From Sva-07 sp963728355 (GTDB lineage: Bacteria > Actinomycetota > Acidimicrobiia > Acidimicrobiales > Ilumatobacteraceae), in assembly GCA_963728355.1 (NCBI GenBank), contig CAVSJQ010000013.1, positions 62,001 through 126,000 of the forward strand: DNA of 64,000 bases, read 5' to 3'. The translations under genes were made by a program, and so were the position numbers. Below the pieces are notes generated by a model. The model did no database searches and had not been told where the DNA came from. It was given only the letters and a program-made list of their open reading frames with translations. Below are positions 16,107-24,766 of the stretch, piece after piece. The stretch's first letter is position 1. Every line of letters starts with the position of its first letter.

Positions 16107-17630
16107 GTGTTCGCATCCGTCCCATCAGCGGTGCTCTTCTGTGCAGAAGGGCATCTGATCCACGTCGAGGTCCAGGTGTCCGCCGGCCTCCCTGGCTTCA
16201 GTCTCGTCGGTCTGCCCGACACGTCGATCCGCGAATCGCGAGATCGAGCACGGGCGGCGGTGATCAGCAGCGGCTGCCCGTGGCCGAAACACAAGATCAC
16301 CGTCAACCTCGCGCCGTCCGGCGATCGCAAGGCCGGATCGGGGCTCGATCTGGCGATCGCCGTCGGCGTCCTGGCGGCCAGCGGCGTGATCCCTCGCGAG
16401 GCGATCGAGCGGTTGGCATTCATCGGCGAACTCGGCCTGGACGGATCGCTCCGGCCGGTCAACGGCGTCGCGCCGATGGTCGGCGCCCTCGGCGAACGCG
16501 ATGTCGTGGTGCCCATCGCCAGCGCCACCGAGGCGCACGTCGCGGCGCTCGGCCGGGTCCGTCTCGTCGCCAACCTCACCGAGTTGGTCGAGGTGTTGTG
16601 CGGCGAGGCACCGTGGCCAGATCACGACGCCGCCGAGTGTGTGGAGGCCCTGAGTCGCCCACGACCAGACCTCGCCGACGTCCAGGGCCAGCCGATCGCC
16701 CGACACGCGCTGGAGATCGCAGCGGCCGGCGGTCACCACACGTTGTTCATCGGGCCGCCGGGTGCCGGCAAGACGATGCTCGCATCTCGACTTCCCGGAC
16801 TGCTCCCACCACTCGAGCGCGACCGGGCGCTCGAGGTCACCATGGTCCACTCCGCATCAGGCATCGCCCTGCCGCCCGGGGGCCTCGTGTGCGAGCCGCC
16901 GTTCCGCGCTCCGCATCACACGTCGTCGCAGATCTCGCTGGTCGGCGGCGGCTCGCAGGTCATCCGACCCGGTGAGGTGTCGATCGCACACGGCGGCGTG
17001 CTGTTCATGGACGAACTCGCCGAGTTCGCACCGTCGGTCCTCGACGGGCTCCGACAGCCGCTGGAGTCCCACGTGGTGCAGGTCAACCGCGCCGGGATCC
17101 GTGCCGTCCTCCCGGCCGACTTCCTGTTGGTGGCGGCGATGAACCCGTGCCCCTGCGGCGGTGGGGCGCCCGGCGCCTGCGTCTGCGGCGATGCCGTGCT
17201 GCACCGCTACGCCCGCCGGGTCTCCGGACCATTGCTCGACCGTTTCGACCTGCGGGTGCCGGTGCACCGGCCAGCGGTCGACGATCTCCTCGTGAACCAG
17301 CCGGGAGAGAGTTCGGCAGTCGTCGCCGCGAGGGTGCACATCGCGCGGCGGCTCGCCTCCGAGCGACAGGGATGCCTGAACAGCGCGCTACAGGCGGGAC
17401 GGCTCGATGACGTCGCCCGGCTGGATGCCGCCTCGATGGCGCTGCTGCGTCACGAGCTCGAACACGACCGTCTCAGCGGACGCGGGTACCACCGCATCAG
17501 ACGGGTGGCGCGCACCATCGCCGACCTGCGCGGCCACCTCGAGCCGGGCGTCGACGAGTGCGACATCGCCATGGCGCTGCGGTTCCGGGCCACGTTCGCT
17601 CGATCGTCGTCCGCGGGGCGAGTGGCATGA
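16107..17630 (+). CDS. comM: ComM/YifB-type Mg-chelatase-like AAA+ protein
   Basis: A 507-aa protein of the ComM (YifB) family, hexameric helicases that promote branch migration during integration of imported DNA. The N-terminal ChlI-like domain (about 20-170) has DLAIAVGVLAASG. The AAA+ domain has Walker A GPPGAGKTML, LPPLERDRALEVT, Walker B LFMDELAEF and the characteristic MNPCPCGG zinc-like motif. A C-terminal Mg_chelatase_C domain follows. The GTG at 16107 is preceded by GAGGAGG at 16095-16101, which decides the start. Its stop overlaps the dprA start by ATGA. Position upstream of dprA and xerC is conserved in actinobacteria. Confidence 0.93.
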   Translation: MFASVPSAVLFCAEGHLIHVEVQVSAGLPGFSLVGLPDTSIRESRDRARAAVISSGCPWPKHKITVNLAPSGDRKAGSGLDLAIAVGVLAASGVIPREAIERLAFIGELGLDGSLRPVNGVAPMVGALGERDVVVPIASATEAHVAALGRVRLVANLTELVEVLCGEAPWPDHDAAECVEALSRPRPDLADVQGQPIARHALEIAAAGGHHTLFIGPPGAGKTMLASRLPGLLPPLERDRALEVTMVHSASGIALPPGGLVCEPPFRAPHHTSSQISLVGGGSQVIRPGEVSIAHGGVLFMDELAEFAPSVLDGLRQPLESHVVQVNRAGIRAVLPADFLLVAAMNPCPCGGGAPGACVCGDAVLHRYARRVSGPLLDRFDLRVPVHRPAVDDLLVNQPGESSAVVAARVHIARRLASERQGCLNSALQAGRLDDVARLDAASMALLRHELEHDRLSGRGYHRIRRVARTIADLRGHLEPGVDECDIAMALRFRATFARSSSAGRVA

Positions 17631-18751
17631 CGCAACCGGAAGCGTTCGTCGCCTCGCTCGCCGGATTCGACCGGATGACCACCAACCGTCTGTCCGGCCT
17701 GCTCGCCCACCGTTCGCCCGAGCAGGCGTTCGCCATCGCTGCGGGCGCCAGCACTCCGCCCGAGCCGTTCGCCACGCTCTTCGCCCGCGAGCCCGAACTC
17801 GCTGTCGCCTGGCGGCGCGCGGCGGCACGGCGGCCGCCCCACGAGGTCTGGCAGCGGTGTCTCGATGCGGGCATCGACGTCGTCGTCGCCGACGATGCGC
17901 GATACCCGATCCCGCTGCTCGACGATCCGCGGCGGCCGCCGGCGCTGTTCGTGCGCGGCGATCTCGGCGTGCTCGACGCGCGTCGCGTCGGCATCGTCGG
18001 CACCCGCAACGCCACCCAACGCGGTCGCGAGACAGCTGCCCGCTTCGGGTACGAATTGGCCGACGAGGGCGTCGTCGTCGTGTCCGGTCTGGCCAAGGGC
18101 ATCGATGGCGCTGCTCACCGCGGCGCGCTCGCCGTCGACGGCGCGCACCCGGTTGCGGTGGTCGGCACCGGACCCGATCGGCCGTACCCGGCGCAGCATG
18201 CGCAACTGTGGGAGGCGGTCGCAGCGCAGGGCGCCCTGATCTCGGAGTGGCCGCCGGGAACGGCGCCGGACGCGTTCCGGTTCCCCCTGCGCAACCGCAT
18301 CCTGGCGGCTCTCGTCGAGGTGCTCGTCGTCGTCGAGAGTCGCGAGCGCGGTGGCAGCCTGATCACCGCGCGGGAGGCTGCCGAGCGAGGCGTCGAGGTC
18401 TTTGCCGTCCCCGGAGCGCTGCAGAGCCGCGCCGCCCTCGGCACGAACAAGCTGCTGTGCGACGGCGCTTCGCCGGCCACCGAGACCGCTGACCTGCTCA
18501 TGGCGTTGGGCCTCGACCGCCGTCGCGCCGGACGGCGCCGTCACGATCCTCGTTCGCTCCCCGGCGCCGCTGACCGCCGCTTGATCGATGCCTGTCGCCC
18601 ATCGCCGCAGACGCTCGAGGGTCTCGCATCGCACTGTGGCGGCTCGTTGGTCGACACCGCCATGGCGGTCGCCCGCCTCGAACACGCCGGCTGGTTGCGA
18701 GAAACCGCGGGCTGGTTCGAGTCCGTCGACGACTGGGCCGACCTCGCATGA
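17627..18751 (+). CDS. dprA: DNA-processing protein DprA
   Basis: A 374-aa DprA/Smf protein, which loads RecA on incoming single-stranded DNA in transformable bacteria. An N-terminal helical domain is followed by the Rossmann-like core with GIVGTRNATQRGRETA, VVSGLAKGIDGAAH and FPLRNRILAALVEVLVVVE. A C-terminal winged helix lies at about 310-360. The ATG at 17627 overlaps the comM stop (ATGA). Together with comM this suggests retained DNA-uptake processing, though no competence pilus genes are in view. The C-terminal helix region is preceded by a basic RRRAGRRRHDPRS linker. Confidence 0.94.
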   Translation: MTQPEAFVASLAGFDRMTTNRLSGLLAHRSPEQAFAIAAGASTPPEPFATLFAREPELAVAWRRAAARRPPHEVWQRCLDAGIDVVVADDARYPIPLLDDPRRPPALFVRGDLGVLDARRVGIVGTRNATQRGRETAARFGYELADEGVVVVSGLAKGIDGAAHRGALAVDGAHPVAVVGTGPDRPYPAQHAQLWEAVAAQGALISEWPPGTAPDAFRFPLRNRILAALVEVLVVVESRERGGSLITAREAAERGVEVFAVPGALQSRAALGTNKLLCDGASPATETADLLMALGLDRRRAGRRRHDPRSLPGAADRRLIDACRPSPQTLEGLASHCGGSLVDTAMAVARLEHAGWLRETAGWFESVDDWADLA

Positions 18752-18856
18752 GGCTCCCGTCGCGGGCCCCTCGACGAGGACCGGATCCCGGAGTCGCGCC
18801 CGTCGGCCTCCTCCCATCCACGCCGTGGCTGCCCCTTGGGCAATACCATCGTCGCT

Positions 18857-19729
18857 GTGGACCCCTGGCGCATCGACGACTTCGCGCATGCGCTGACCTC
18901 GCTGTCCGACAACACCGTCGCCGCGTACACGTCCGACGTCCGCTCCTTCGCCGCCTGGTGCGCTCGCAGCGATCTGCTCGAACCCGCGGTGGTCAAGCGA
19001 ACGACCGTGCGCCGTTACCTGGCGCATCTCACCACCCGACAGTTCGCCCGGCGCTCGATCGCCCGCAAGATCGCTGCGATCCGCCGCTACTACCGCTGGC
19101 TCGTCGCCCGCGGCCTCGTCGAGGTCGACCCCACCAGTGGCGTGTCCGTCCCCGCTGGTGGCGGACGCTTGCCACGAGTGCTCGATCAGCGCGAACTGAG
19201 CGGTCTGCTCGACGGACCCCGGGACGACGACGAACCGGACTGGCGCCGCCGCCGCGACGACGCCGTACTCGAGCTGCTGTACGGCTCGGGGCTGCGCGTC
19301 GGCGAGCTGTGCGGATTGCTGGTGTCGTCGATGTCCGTCGCCAACGGCACGGCCACCGTGTGGGGCAAGGGGGCCAAGGAGCGGCGCGTCCCGCTCAGCG
19401 AGCCCTCGGTCGTGGCATTGCGGCGATGGCTGGCGATCCGCCACGAGGTGCTCCCTACCGAGGCCGGCGACGTGCTGTTCGGCAACGAGCGCGGACGGCC
19501 CATGACGCCACGCGACGTACGACGCATCGTCGACCGCCGGTCGCCGAGTCCGACGCATCCGCACGCTCTCCGTCACACCTTTGCGACGCACCTCCTCGAT
19601 GGTGGTGCCGATCTCCGAACCGTTCAGGAATTGCTGGGCCACACCGATGTGGCGACCACCCAGCGTTACACCCACGTCAGCCGCGAACGCCTGTCGGCTG
19701 CCTACCGCGAGGCCCACCCCAGAGCATGA
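18857..19729 (+). CDS. xerC: tyrosine recombinase XerC/XerD-type
   Basis: A tyrosine recombinase of about 290 aa for chromosome dimer resolution. The N-terminal SAM-like core-binding domain (about 5-90) contains SLSDNTVAAYTSDVRSF. The catalytic domain has the full set: Arg in GSGLRVGEL, Lys in GKGAKERRVP, HALRHTF (His, Arg), LGHTDVATTQ (His) and nucleophile Tyr in YTHVSRER. The start is uncertain: GTG 18857 gives the usual short N-terminus, while an in-frame TTG at 18836 would add seven residues; neither has a strong binding site. The stop overlaps the sigma-factor start (ATGA). Gene order is typical of actinobacteria, where a single Xer-like gene sits here. Confidence 0.92.
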   Translation: MDPWRIDDFAHALTSLSDNTVAAYTSDVRSFAAWCARSDLLEPAVVKRTTVRRYLAHLTTRQFARRSIARKIAAIRRYYRWLVARGLVEVDPTSGVSVPAGGGRLPRVLDQRELSGLLDGPRDDDEPDWRRRRDDAVLELLYGSGLRVGELCGLLVSSMSVANGTATVWGKGAKERRVPLSEPSVVALRRWLAIRHEVLPTEAGDVLFGNERGRPMTPRDVRRIVDRRSPSPTHPHALRHTFATHLLDGGADLRTVQELLGHTDVATTQRYTHVSRERLSAAYREAHPRA

Positions 19730-20487
19730 GCATCGTTCCCGAAGACGCCGACCTCCAGATGCAGTGGACCCGGTGGTTGAACCGCCGGAACTCCGCGGCG
19801 CGAGATCACCTGATCGTCCACTACTCGCCGCTGGTCAAGTTCGTCGCCGGCCGTGTCGGCGCCGGTCTGCCGTCCAGCGTCGATCCCGGCGATCTCGTCA
19901 GCTCGGGCGTGTTCGGGCTGATCGATGCGATCGAACGCTTCGACCCCGAACGAGGCGTCAAGTTCGAGACGTTCGCGGTGCCCCGCATCCGGGGGGCCGT
20001 GTACGACGGGCTGCGCAAGCTCGACTGGGTGCCGCGATCCATTCGCAGCCGGGCCCGCAGCGTCGAGAAGGCGATCTCCGAACTCGAACACAAGCAAGGC
20101 CGTGCGCCGACCGACGAGGAGCTGGCTGCACACCTGCACATCTCCACCGACGAACTCACCCGTTGGCTGGCGGCGATCGCCAGCACCACGGTCGGTCCAC
20201 TCGATCGTGCCATCGCCGCCGGCGCCGAACCGGCCGCGCTCGACGGCCCGGGTTCGGGATCACCGTCGGCCGTCGTCGAGGACCACGAACTCGGCCAGAT
20301 CATGCGAGCAGAGATCAAGAAGCTTCCCGACCGGGAAAAGCTCGTGCTGTCGCTCTACTACGACGAGGGCTTGACCCTCGCCGAGATCGGACAGGTCCTC
20401 GGCGTCACCGAGAGCCGTGTGTCCCAGATCCACACCAAGTCGGTGCTGCACCTGCGCTCGCGGCTGTCGGCCGCCGGCGTCGGCTGA
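19726..20487 (+). CDS. whiG: WhiG/FliA-family sigma factor (sigma-28 group)
   Basis: A 253-aa sigma-70-family factor of the FliA/WhiG group with regions 2, 3 and 4. Region 2 has VDPGDLVSSGVFGLIDAIERFDP and FETFAVPRIRGAVYDGLRKLDWVPRS, the group signature. Region 3 has QGRAPTDEELAAHLHIS. Region 4 ends YYDEGLTLAEIGQVLGVTESRVSQIHT. In Streptomyces WhiG controls sporulation and in motile bacteria FliA controls flagella; no target genes are visible here, so the role in this organism is open. The ATG overlaps the xerC stop (ATGA). Confidence 0.93.
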   Translation: MSIVPEDADLQMQWTRWLNRRNSAARDHLIVHYSPLVKFVAGRVGAGLPSSVDPGDLVSSGVFGLIDAIERFDPERGVKFETFAVPRIRGAVYDGLRKLDWVPRSIRSRARSVEKAISELEHKQGRAPTDEELAAHLHISTDELTRWLAAIASTTVGPLDRAIAAGAEPAALDGPGSGSPSAVVEDHELGQIMRAEIKKLPDREKLVLSLYYDEGLTLAEIGQVLGVTESRVSQIHTKSVLHLRSRLSAAGVG

Positions 20488-20605
20488 ACTCGTCGGCCGA
20501 ACTCGACCACATCGGGGCTCGGACCCAGATGTGTTCCCCGATCGATGTCCTCACGGGTCTGAGCCCGGATGACGTCCGCTGACGTCCGGTCGTGGGAGGT
20601 GTTCG

Positions 20606-21142
20606 ATGGTTCGACGAGGTGGTTTCGTTGGCGAACGGTGGCTTGCCGCCGCCGGACTCGCCGTACTCGTCGCGGTCGACGTTGTTGCGGCTCGACCCGT
20701 GGCGGCAGCGCCGTGCTGGTTCCCACCGGTCGTCGGCGAGGTCGTCGATCCGTATCGGGAGCCACCGTGCCGCTGGTGCGCCGGCAACCGTGGGATCGAC
20801 TACGGCATTGCCGGCGGCGTGGACGTCCGCGCCGCAGCGACGGGACGCGTCGTGTTCGTGGGCAGGGTCGTCGACGCGCAGTACGTGGTGGTTCGGTTGG
20901 CGTCGGGGTGGCGCCACACCTACGGTGGGCTCACGTCGACGCCGCTGGTGGCCGGCGACGTCGTGCTCGCCAACGGCGACGTGGGACGTGCCTCCGGCAC
21001 CTTCTTCTTCGGTCTGCGCATCGGTGACGACTACGCCGACCCGGCGCCATTCCTCGGCACGTTACGTGGGAGGGTGCGGCTGATCCCGATCGACGGCACG
21101 CCTCCTCGGCCGGCGCCGCCGGCACGGCCCCGATGCACGTAG
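20606..21142 (+). CDS. secreted LytM/M23-fold protein with degenerate metal site
   Basis: A 178-aa exported protein. A signal peptide covers about residues 1-35 (hydrophobic LAAAGLAVLVAVDVVAA, then PVAAAP). An M23-like beta-barrel domain follows at about 45-150. The usual first zinc ligand His of H-x3-D is Asn in GNRGIDYG. The HxH of the last strand is replaced by FFFGLR, and only the middle His (GWRHTYGGL) remains. It is therefore probably not an active endopeptidase but may bind wall or regulate an amidase, as EnvC/NlpD do. A strong GGGAGGTG site precedes the ATG. A secreted M23 protein between whiG and rpsB is conserved in actinobacteria. Confidence 0.82.
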   Translation: MVRRGGFVGERWLAAAGLAVLVAVDVVAARPVAAAPCWFPPVVGEVVDPYREPPCRWCAGNRGIDYGIAGGVDVRAAATGRVVFVGRVVDAQYVVVRLASGWRHTYGGLTSTPLVAGDVVLANGDVGRASGTFFFGLRIGDDYADPAPFLGTLRGRVRLIPIDGTPPRPAPPARPRCT

Positions 21143-21240
21143 GTGACGCCGGAACCGCCCGATAGCATCGCTCTGGTCGATTCACCTGGATCGACCGCTG
21201 CTCGCAGCGACGTCTCACTGTCCCCTCGGTCCAATGCGGT

Positions 21241-21257
21241 CGCTCTCGTCGAGAGCG
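21241..21257 (+). promoter_or_regulatory. short perfect hairpin in the rpsB leader
   Basis: CGCTCTC and GAGAGCG pair around a 3-nt loop, ending 24 nt before the AAGGAGAA ribosome binding site (21282-21289) of rpsB. It could be part of an S2 autoregulatory leader, but I cannot assign it to a known motif. Confidence 0.4.
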
Positions 21258-21294
21258 CCGGCCGGCGGGATCAACCGCAACAAGGAGAACCATC

Positions 21295-22368
21295 ATGGCC
21301 GTCATCACCATGCGGCAAATGCTCGAGGCCGGAGCCCACTTCGGCCACCAGACCCGTCGGTGGAACCCGAAGATGAAGCGTTTCATCTTCGGTGAGCGCA
21401 ACGGCATCTACATCATCGACCTCGAGCAGACGCTCGGTCGGGTGGAGACCGCCTACGGCTTCGTGCGTGACCTCGTCGCCGGTGGCGGCACGATCCTCTT
21501 CGTGGGTACCAAGAAGCAGGCCCAGGATCCCGTCAAGAGCTATGCCGACAAGTGCGGCATGCCCTACGTGAACGAGCGCTGGCTCGGCGGGATGCTCACC
21601 AACTTCGAGACGATCTCCAAGCGGGTCAACAAGATGCTCGAGTACGAGCGCATGCAGGCCTCCGGCGAGTTCGACGCCATGATCAAGAAGGAAGCGCTCC
21701 TGCTCGACCGCGAACTCACCAAGCTGCAGCGCAACCTCGGTGGTCTGCGCGGCATGAAGAAGGCGCCCGACGCGATCTTCGTGCTCGACACGAAGAAGGA
21801 GCACATCGCGGTCACCGAAGCCAACAAGCTCGGCATCCCCGTCGTTGCTGTCGTCGATACCAACGTCGATCCCGAAGTGGTCCAGTACCCGATCCCCGGC
21901 AATGACGACGCCATCCGCTCGAACAGTCTGTTCGCCCGCGTGATCGCGGATGCCGTCGAGGAGGGCCGATTCATCGCCAACAAGCGCAACCCGGCACCTG
22001 CCCCCGTCGCTGAGCGCAGCCCCGAGGAAGAAGCCGAGTTCGCTGCTGCGCAGGCCGCCGCCCGCGACGCCGCCGCCCAGGCGCAAGCCGACCGCGACGC
22101 CCGCCTCGCTGCTGCCAAGGCCGCCCCGGCCGACCAGTCCGACGCCACCGCCGACTCCAAGTCGGAGCCGGTCCCCTCCTCGGTGCCGGCCGAGACCACC
22201 GGCCCGGCCGCAAACACCGAGCAGCCCGCCCCCGCCGCCGAGCCGGAGGCACCGATCCCCGCCGGCGCCGATGCGCAGGACGACACCAAGGAGACCGCCA
22301 TTCCGGAGGCCTCCGAGGACACCGCAGCCAAGCCCGGTCAGAGCACCGACGAGAACACGGAGAGCTGA
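21295..22368 (+). CDS. rpsB: 30S ribosomal protein S2 with long acidic C-terminal extension
   Basis: A 357-aa S2. The conserved core covers residues 1 to about 235: MRQMLEAGAHFGHQTRRWNPKM, TILFVGTKKQAQD, NERWLGGMLTN, IFVLDTKKE, IPVVAVVDTNVDPE. The last about 120 residues are a low-complexity Ala/Pro/Glu/Asp tail with several KxEP- and TxEP-type stretches, much longer than the usual short actinobacterial extension, and likely disordered. AAGGAGAA precedes the ATG. The neighbour tsf begins 4 bp after the stop, the universal rpsB-tsf pair. Confidence 0.97.
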   Translation: MAVITMRQMLEAGAHFGHQTRRWNPKMKRFIFGERNGIYIIDLEQTLGRVETAYGFVRDLVAGGGTILFVGTKKQAQDPVKSYADKCGMPYVNERWLGGMLTNFETISKRVNKMLEYERMQASGEFDAMIKKEALLLDRELTKLQRNLGGLRGMKKAPDAIFVLDTKKEHIAVTEANKLGIPVVAVVDTNVDPEVVQYPIPGNDDAIRSNSLFARVIADAVEEGRFIANKRNPAPAPVAERSPEEEAEFAAAQAAARDAAAQAQADRDARLAAAKAAPADQSDATADSKSEPVPSSVPAETTGPAANTEQPAPAAEPEAPIPAGADAQDDTKETAIPEASEDTAAKPGQSTDENTES

Positions 22369-22372
22369 ACCC

Positions 22373-23161
22373 ATGTCATTCACCGCACAAGACGTCAAGG
22401 CCCTGCGCGACTCGTCCGGCGCCGGGATGATGGACTGCAAGAAGGCCTTGCAGGAGAACGACGGCGACATGGAAGCAGCGAAGCAGTGGCTGCGTGAGAA
22501 GGGCCTCGCCGCCAGCGCCAAGCGCGAAGACCGCGAGGCGTCCCAGGGTGTCGTCAGCCTCGTGATCGACGGCAACGTGGGCGCCATCGTGGAACTCAAG
22601 AGCGAGACCGACTTCGTCGCCGGCTCCGACCAGTTCAAGGCCGAAGCCGATGCGCTCGCCGCCCTCGTCGCCGCCAGGGGTGTCGACGCGGTCAGCGAGC
22701 GTGCGACCGAGCTCGAGGAGCTCAAGGTGACCCTCAAGGAGAACATCGGCCTCGGCGACGTCAAGCGCATCGAGGCCGCCGAGGGCAACGTCATCGGCAG
22801 CTACCAGCACATCCAGGGTGGCCGCGGCGTCAACGGCGTCCTCGTCGAGTTGGCCGGCGGCACGCCCGAGCTCGCCCACGACGTGGCCGTGCACATCGCG
22901 TTCGCCCGACCGAAGTACCTGAGCCGCGACGACATCCCCGAGGACGTCGTCGCCGCCGAGCGTGCGACACTCGAGACCATCAGCCGCAACGAGGGCAAGC
23001 CCGAAGCGGCGCTCCCGAAGATCGTCGAAGGACGCATCAACGGCTTCTTCAAGGACGTCGCACTCCTCGATCAGCCGTACGCGAAGGACGACAAGCAGTC
23101 GGTGAGCCAGTTCATCGGCGGCGCCACCATCGTCGAATTCGCCCAGGTCGAAATCGGATAG
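22373..23161 (+). CDS. tsf: translation elongation factor Ts
   Basis: A 262-aa EF-Ts, guanine-nucleotide exchange factor for EF-Tu. The N-terminal UBA-like domain carries VKALRDSSGAGMMDCKKAL and the exchange motif is ETDFVAGSDQFK. Dimerisation/core domains follow, with SYQHIQGGRGVNGVLVEL and HIAFARPKYLSRDDIP. Length is normal. It starts 4 bp after rpsB and is surely co-transcribed with it. Downstream the gene run is interrupted by about 190 bp of repeat-containing DNA before pyrH. Confidence 0.97.
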   Translation: MSFTAQDVKALRDSSGAGMMDCKKALQENDGDMEAAKQWLREKGLAASAKREDREASQGVVSLVIDGNVGAIVELKSETDFVAGSDQFKAEADALAALVAARGVDAVSERATELEELKVTLKENIGLGDVKRIEAAEGNVIGSYQHIQGGRGVNGVLVELAGGTPELAHDVAVHIAFARPKYLSRDDIPEDVVAAERATLETISRNEGKPEAALPKIVEGRINGFFKDVALLDQPYAKDDKQSVSQFIGGATIVEFAQVEIG

Positions 23162-23175
23162 TCGCACCGAGCCAG

Positions 23176-23222
23176 ATCCACCCTCGATCTGCTCCCATAT
23201 ATCCACCCTCGATCTGCTCCCA
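23176..23222. repeat. 25-bp tandem repeat (2 units) between tsf and pyrH
   Basis: A 22-bp identical block starting ATCCACCCTCGATCTGC occurs at 23176-23197 and again at 23201-23222, period 25 bp, with 3-bp spacers. The flanks (CAGATCC at both outer edges) suggest a further partial unit. It is immediately followed by the diverged 49-bp palindrome. Confidence 0.8.
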
Positions 23223-23227
23223 GATCC

Positions 23228-23276
23228 GAAACTTGTGCGGAGTCGACGCACTGGCGCAACATCCGCGGCATTTTTC
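23228..23276. repeat. 49-bp GAAAC...TTTC palindromic element, diverged copy
   Basis: It begins GAAACTTGTGCGGA, has GCAAC in the second half, and ends with TTTTTC. It has the same 49-bp length and shared positions as the two elements at 52763-52811 and 52834-52882. About half the positions differ, so this is an older or less certain member. Confidence 0.5.
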
Positions 23277-23352
23277 GGTGGAGGGGGCCGGACGACTCGG
23301 TGAGTGACGGCATTTCCGGACCGTTCGTCGTGCGCGGTACTGTCCAGGTCCG

Positions 23353-24111
23353 ATGAGCGACGAGCCGATCCATCCCCGCGGAGGGCCACGGCCCAGTTGG
23401 AAGCGGATCGTGTTCAAGCCGTCGGGCGAGGCGCTCGCCGGCGAGTCCGGCAAGGGTCTCGACGGCGCCACGCTCGAAGCAACTGCGCGTGACATCGTCG
23501 ATCTCCGCCAGAACCTCGGTGTCGACGTGGCCGTTGTCGTCGGCGGCGGCAACTTCTGGCGTGGCCGCACCGGCTCGTTGAGCGGGATGGACGCCACGCA
23601 GTCCGACCACATCGGCATGCTGGGCACGGTCATGAACGCCCTGGCACTCCAGGACGCCTTGGAACGACTCGGGCAGGACACCCGCGTCCAGTCCGCCATC
23701 GAGATGCCGCGAATCGCCGAGGCGTACATCCGTCGCCGTGCGGTGCGCCACCTGGAGAAGGGCCGCGTGGTCATCTTCGCCGCCGGCACCGGTAACCCGT
23801 TCTTCACCACGGACACCGCCGCGGCACTGCGCGCCGCCGAGATCGAAGCCGACGTCGTGATCAAGGGCACCCATTCGGGCGTCGATGGCGTCTACTCGGC
23901 CGATCCGCGCCACGATGCCACGGCGATCAAGTACGACGAGGTCGGCTACCTCGAAGTGATGACGAAGAACCTCAAGGTGATGGATGCGACCGCCATCGCC
24001 TTCTGCCGCGACAACGGCATCCCGATCGTCGTGTTCGACATGTCGAAACCGGGTTCGCTGCGCAGCATCGTGCAGGGTGGGCGCGAGGGAACCCTCGTCC
24101 ACGAGGTGTGA
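23353..24111 (+). CDS. pyrH: UMP kinase
   Basis: A 252-aa UMP kinase of the amino-acid-kinase fold, which makes UDP for nucleotide, wall and lipid-precursor synthesis. Phosphate-binding FKPSGEAL appears near residue 22, then VVVGGGNFWRG, and the UMP-site segment GTGNPFFTTDTAAALRA with IKGTHSGVDGVYSADPR. An N-terminal extension of about 14 residues (MSDEPIHPRGGPRPS) precedes the usual start, and no closer start codon exists in this stretch. It lies between tsf and frr as in most bacteria. The hexameric enzyme is normally activated by GTP and inhibited by UTP. Confidence 0.96.
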   Translation: MSDEPIHPRGGPRPSWKRIVFKPSGEALAGESGKGLDGATLEATARDIVDLRQNLGVDVAVVVGGGNFWRGRTGSLSGMDATQSDHIGMLGTVMNALALQDALERLGQDTRVQSAIEMPRIAEAYIRRRAVRHLEKGRVVIFAAGTGNPFFTTDTAAALRAAEIEADVVIKGTHSGVDGVYSADPRHDATAIKYDEVGYLEVMTKNLKVMDATAIAFCRDNGIPIVVFDMSKPGSLRSIVQGGREGTLVHEV

Positions 24112-24208
24112 GCACGGCATCTGAGCAGGGCGTCGCCGCGATGCCGGTCGGTGGCCCGGGTGACTCGATGGTCTGGTCAGCGGGTTCGCTCTGGGTACGC
24201 TGGCTGCT

Positions 24209-24766
24209 GTGATCGACGAAGCCATGCTCGAAGCGATGGAGAAGATGGACAAAGCGGTGGAGCACACCCAGTCGCAGTTTTCCACGGTGCGTACCGGACG
24301 GGCGACGCCATCGCTGGTCGAACGGATCACGGTGGAGTACTACGGCGCCCAGGTCCCGTTACAGCAGCTGGCGTCGATCTCGGTGCCCGAGGCCCGCCAG
24401 TTGCTGATCAAGCCTCACGATCGCAGCACGCTCGAATCGATCGAGAAGGCGATTCGTGACAGTGACCTCGGCGTGGCGCCCAACAACGACGGCATCTCGA
24501 TCCGACTCTCGTTGCCGCAGCTCACCGAGGATCGCCGGCGCGAGTACGTCAAGGTCGTCAAGCACATGGCCGAGGAGGGCCGCATCGCCGTGCGGAGTGC
24601 CCGCCGCGACGCCCGCAAGGCCATGGAGACCGCCGAGAAGGCCGGAGAGATCTCCGCCGACGAGCTCGAACGTGCCGAGAAGGAACTCGAGAAGGTGACC
24701 CACGAGCACGTCGAGCACATCGACGTCGCGGTGGGTCGCAAAGAGCAGGAACTGCTCGAGGTATGA
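24209..24766 (+). CDS. frr: ribosome recycling factor
   Basis: A 185-aa RRF, which with EF-G splits the post-termination ribosome. It contains the conserved VRTGRATPSLVERITVEYYG near the N-terminus, PEARQLLIKPHD, LPQLTEDRRREYVKVVKHMAEEGR, and the C-terminal coiled helix ending GRKEQELLEV. Full length with a GTG start at 24209. Its last codons are the first unit of a 27-bp tandem repeat that continues past the stop. The order pyrH-frr-cdsA is the usual actinobacterial one. Confidence 0.97.
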   Translation: MIDEAMLEAMEKMDKAVEHTQSQFSTVRTGRATPSLVERITVEYYGAQVPLQQLASISVPEARQLLIKPHDRSTLESIEKAIRDSDLGVAPNNDGISIRLSLPQLTEDRRREYVKVVKHMAEEGRIAVRSARRDARKAMETAEKAGEISADELERAEKELEKVTHEHVEHIDVAVGRKEQELLEV

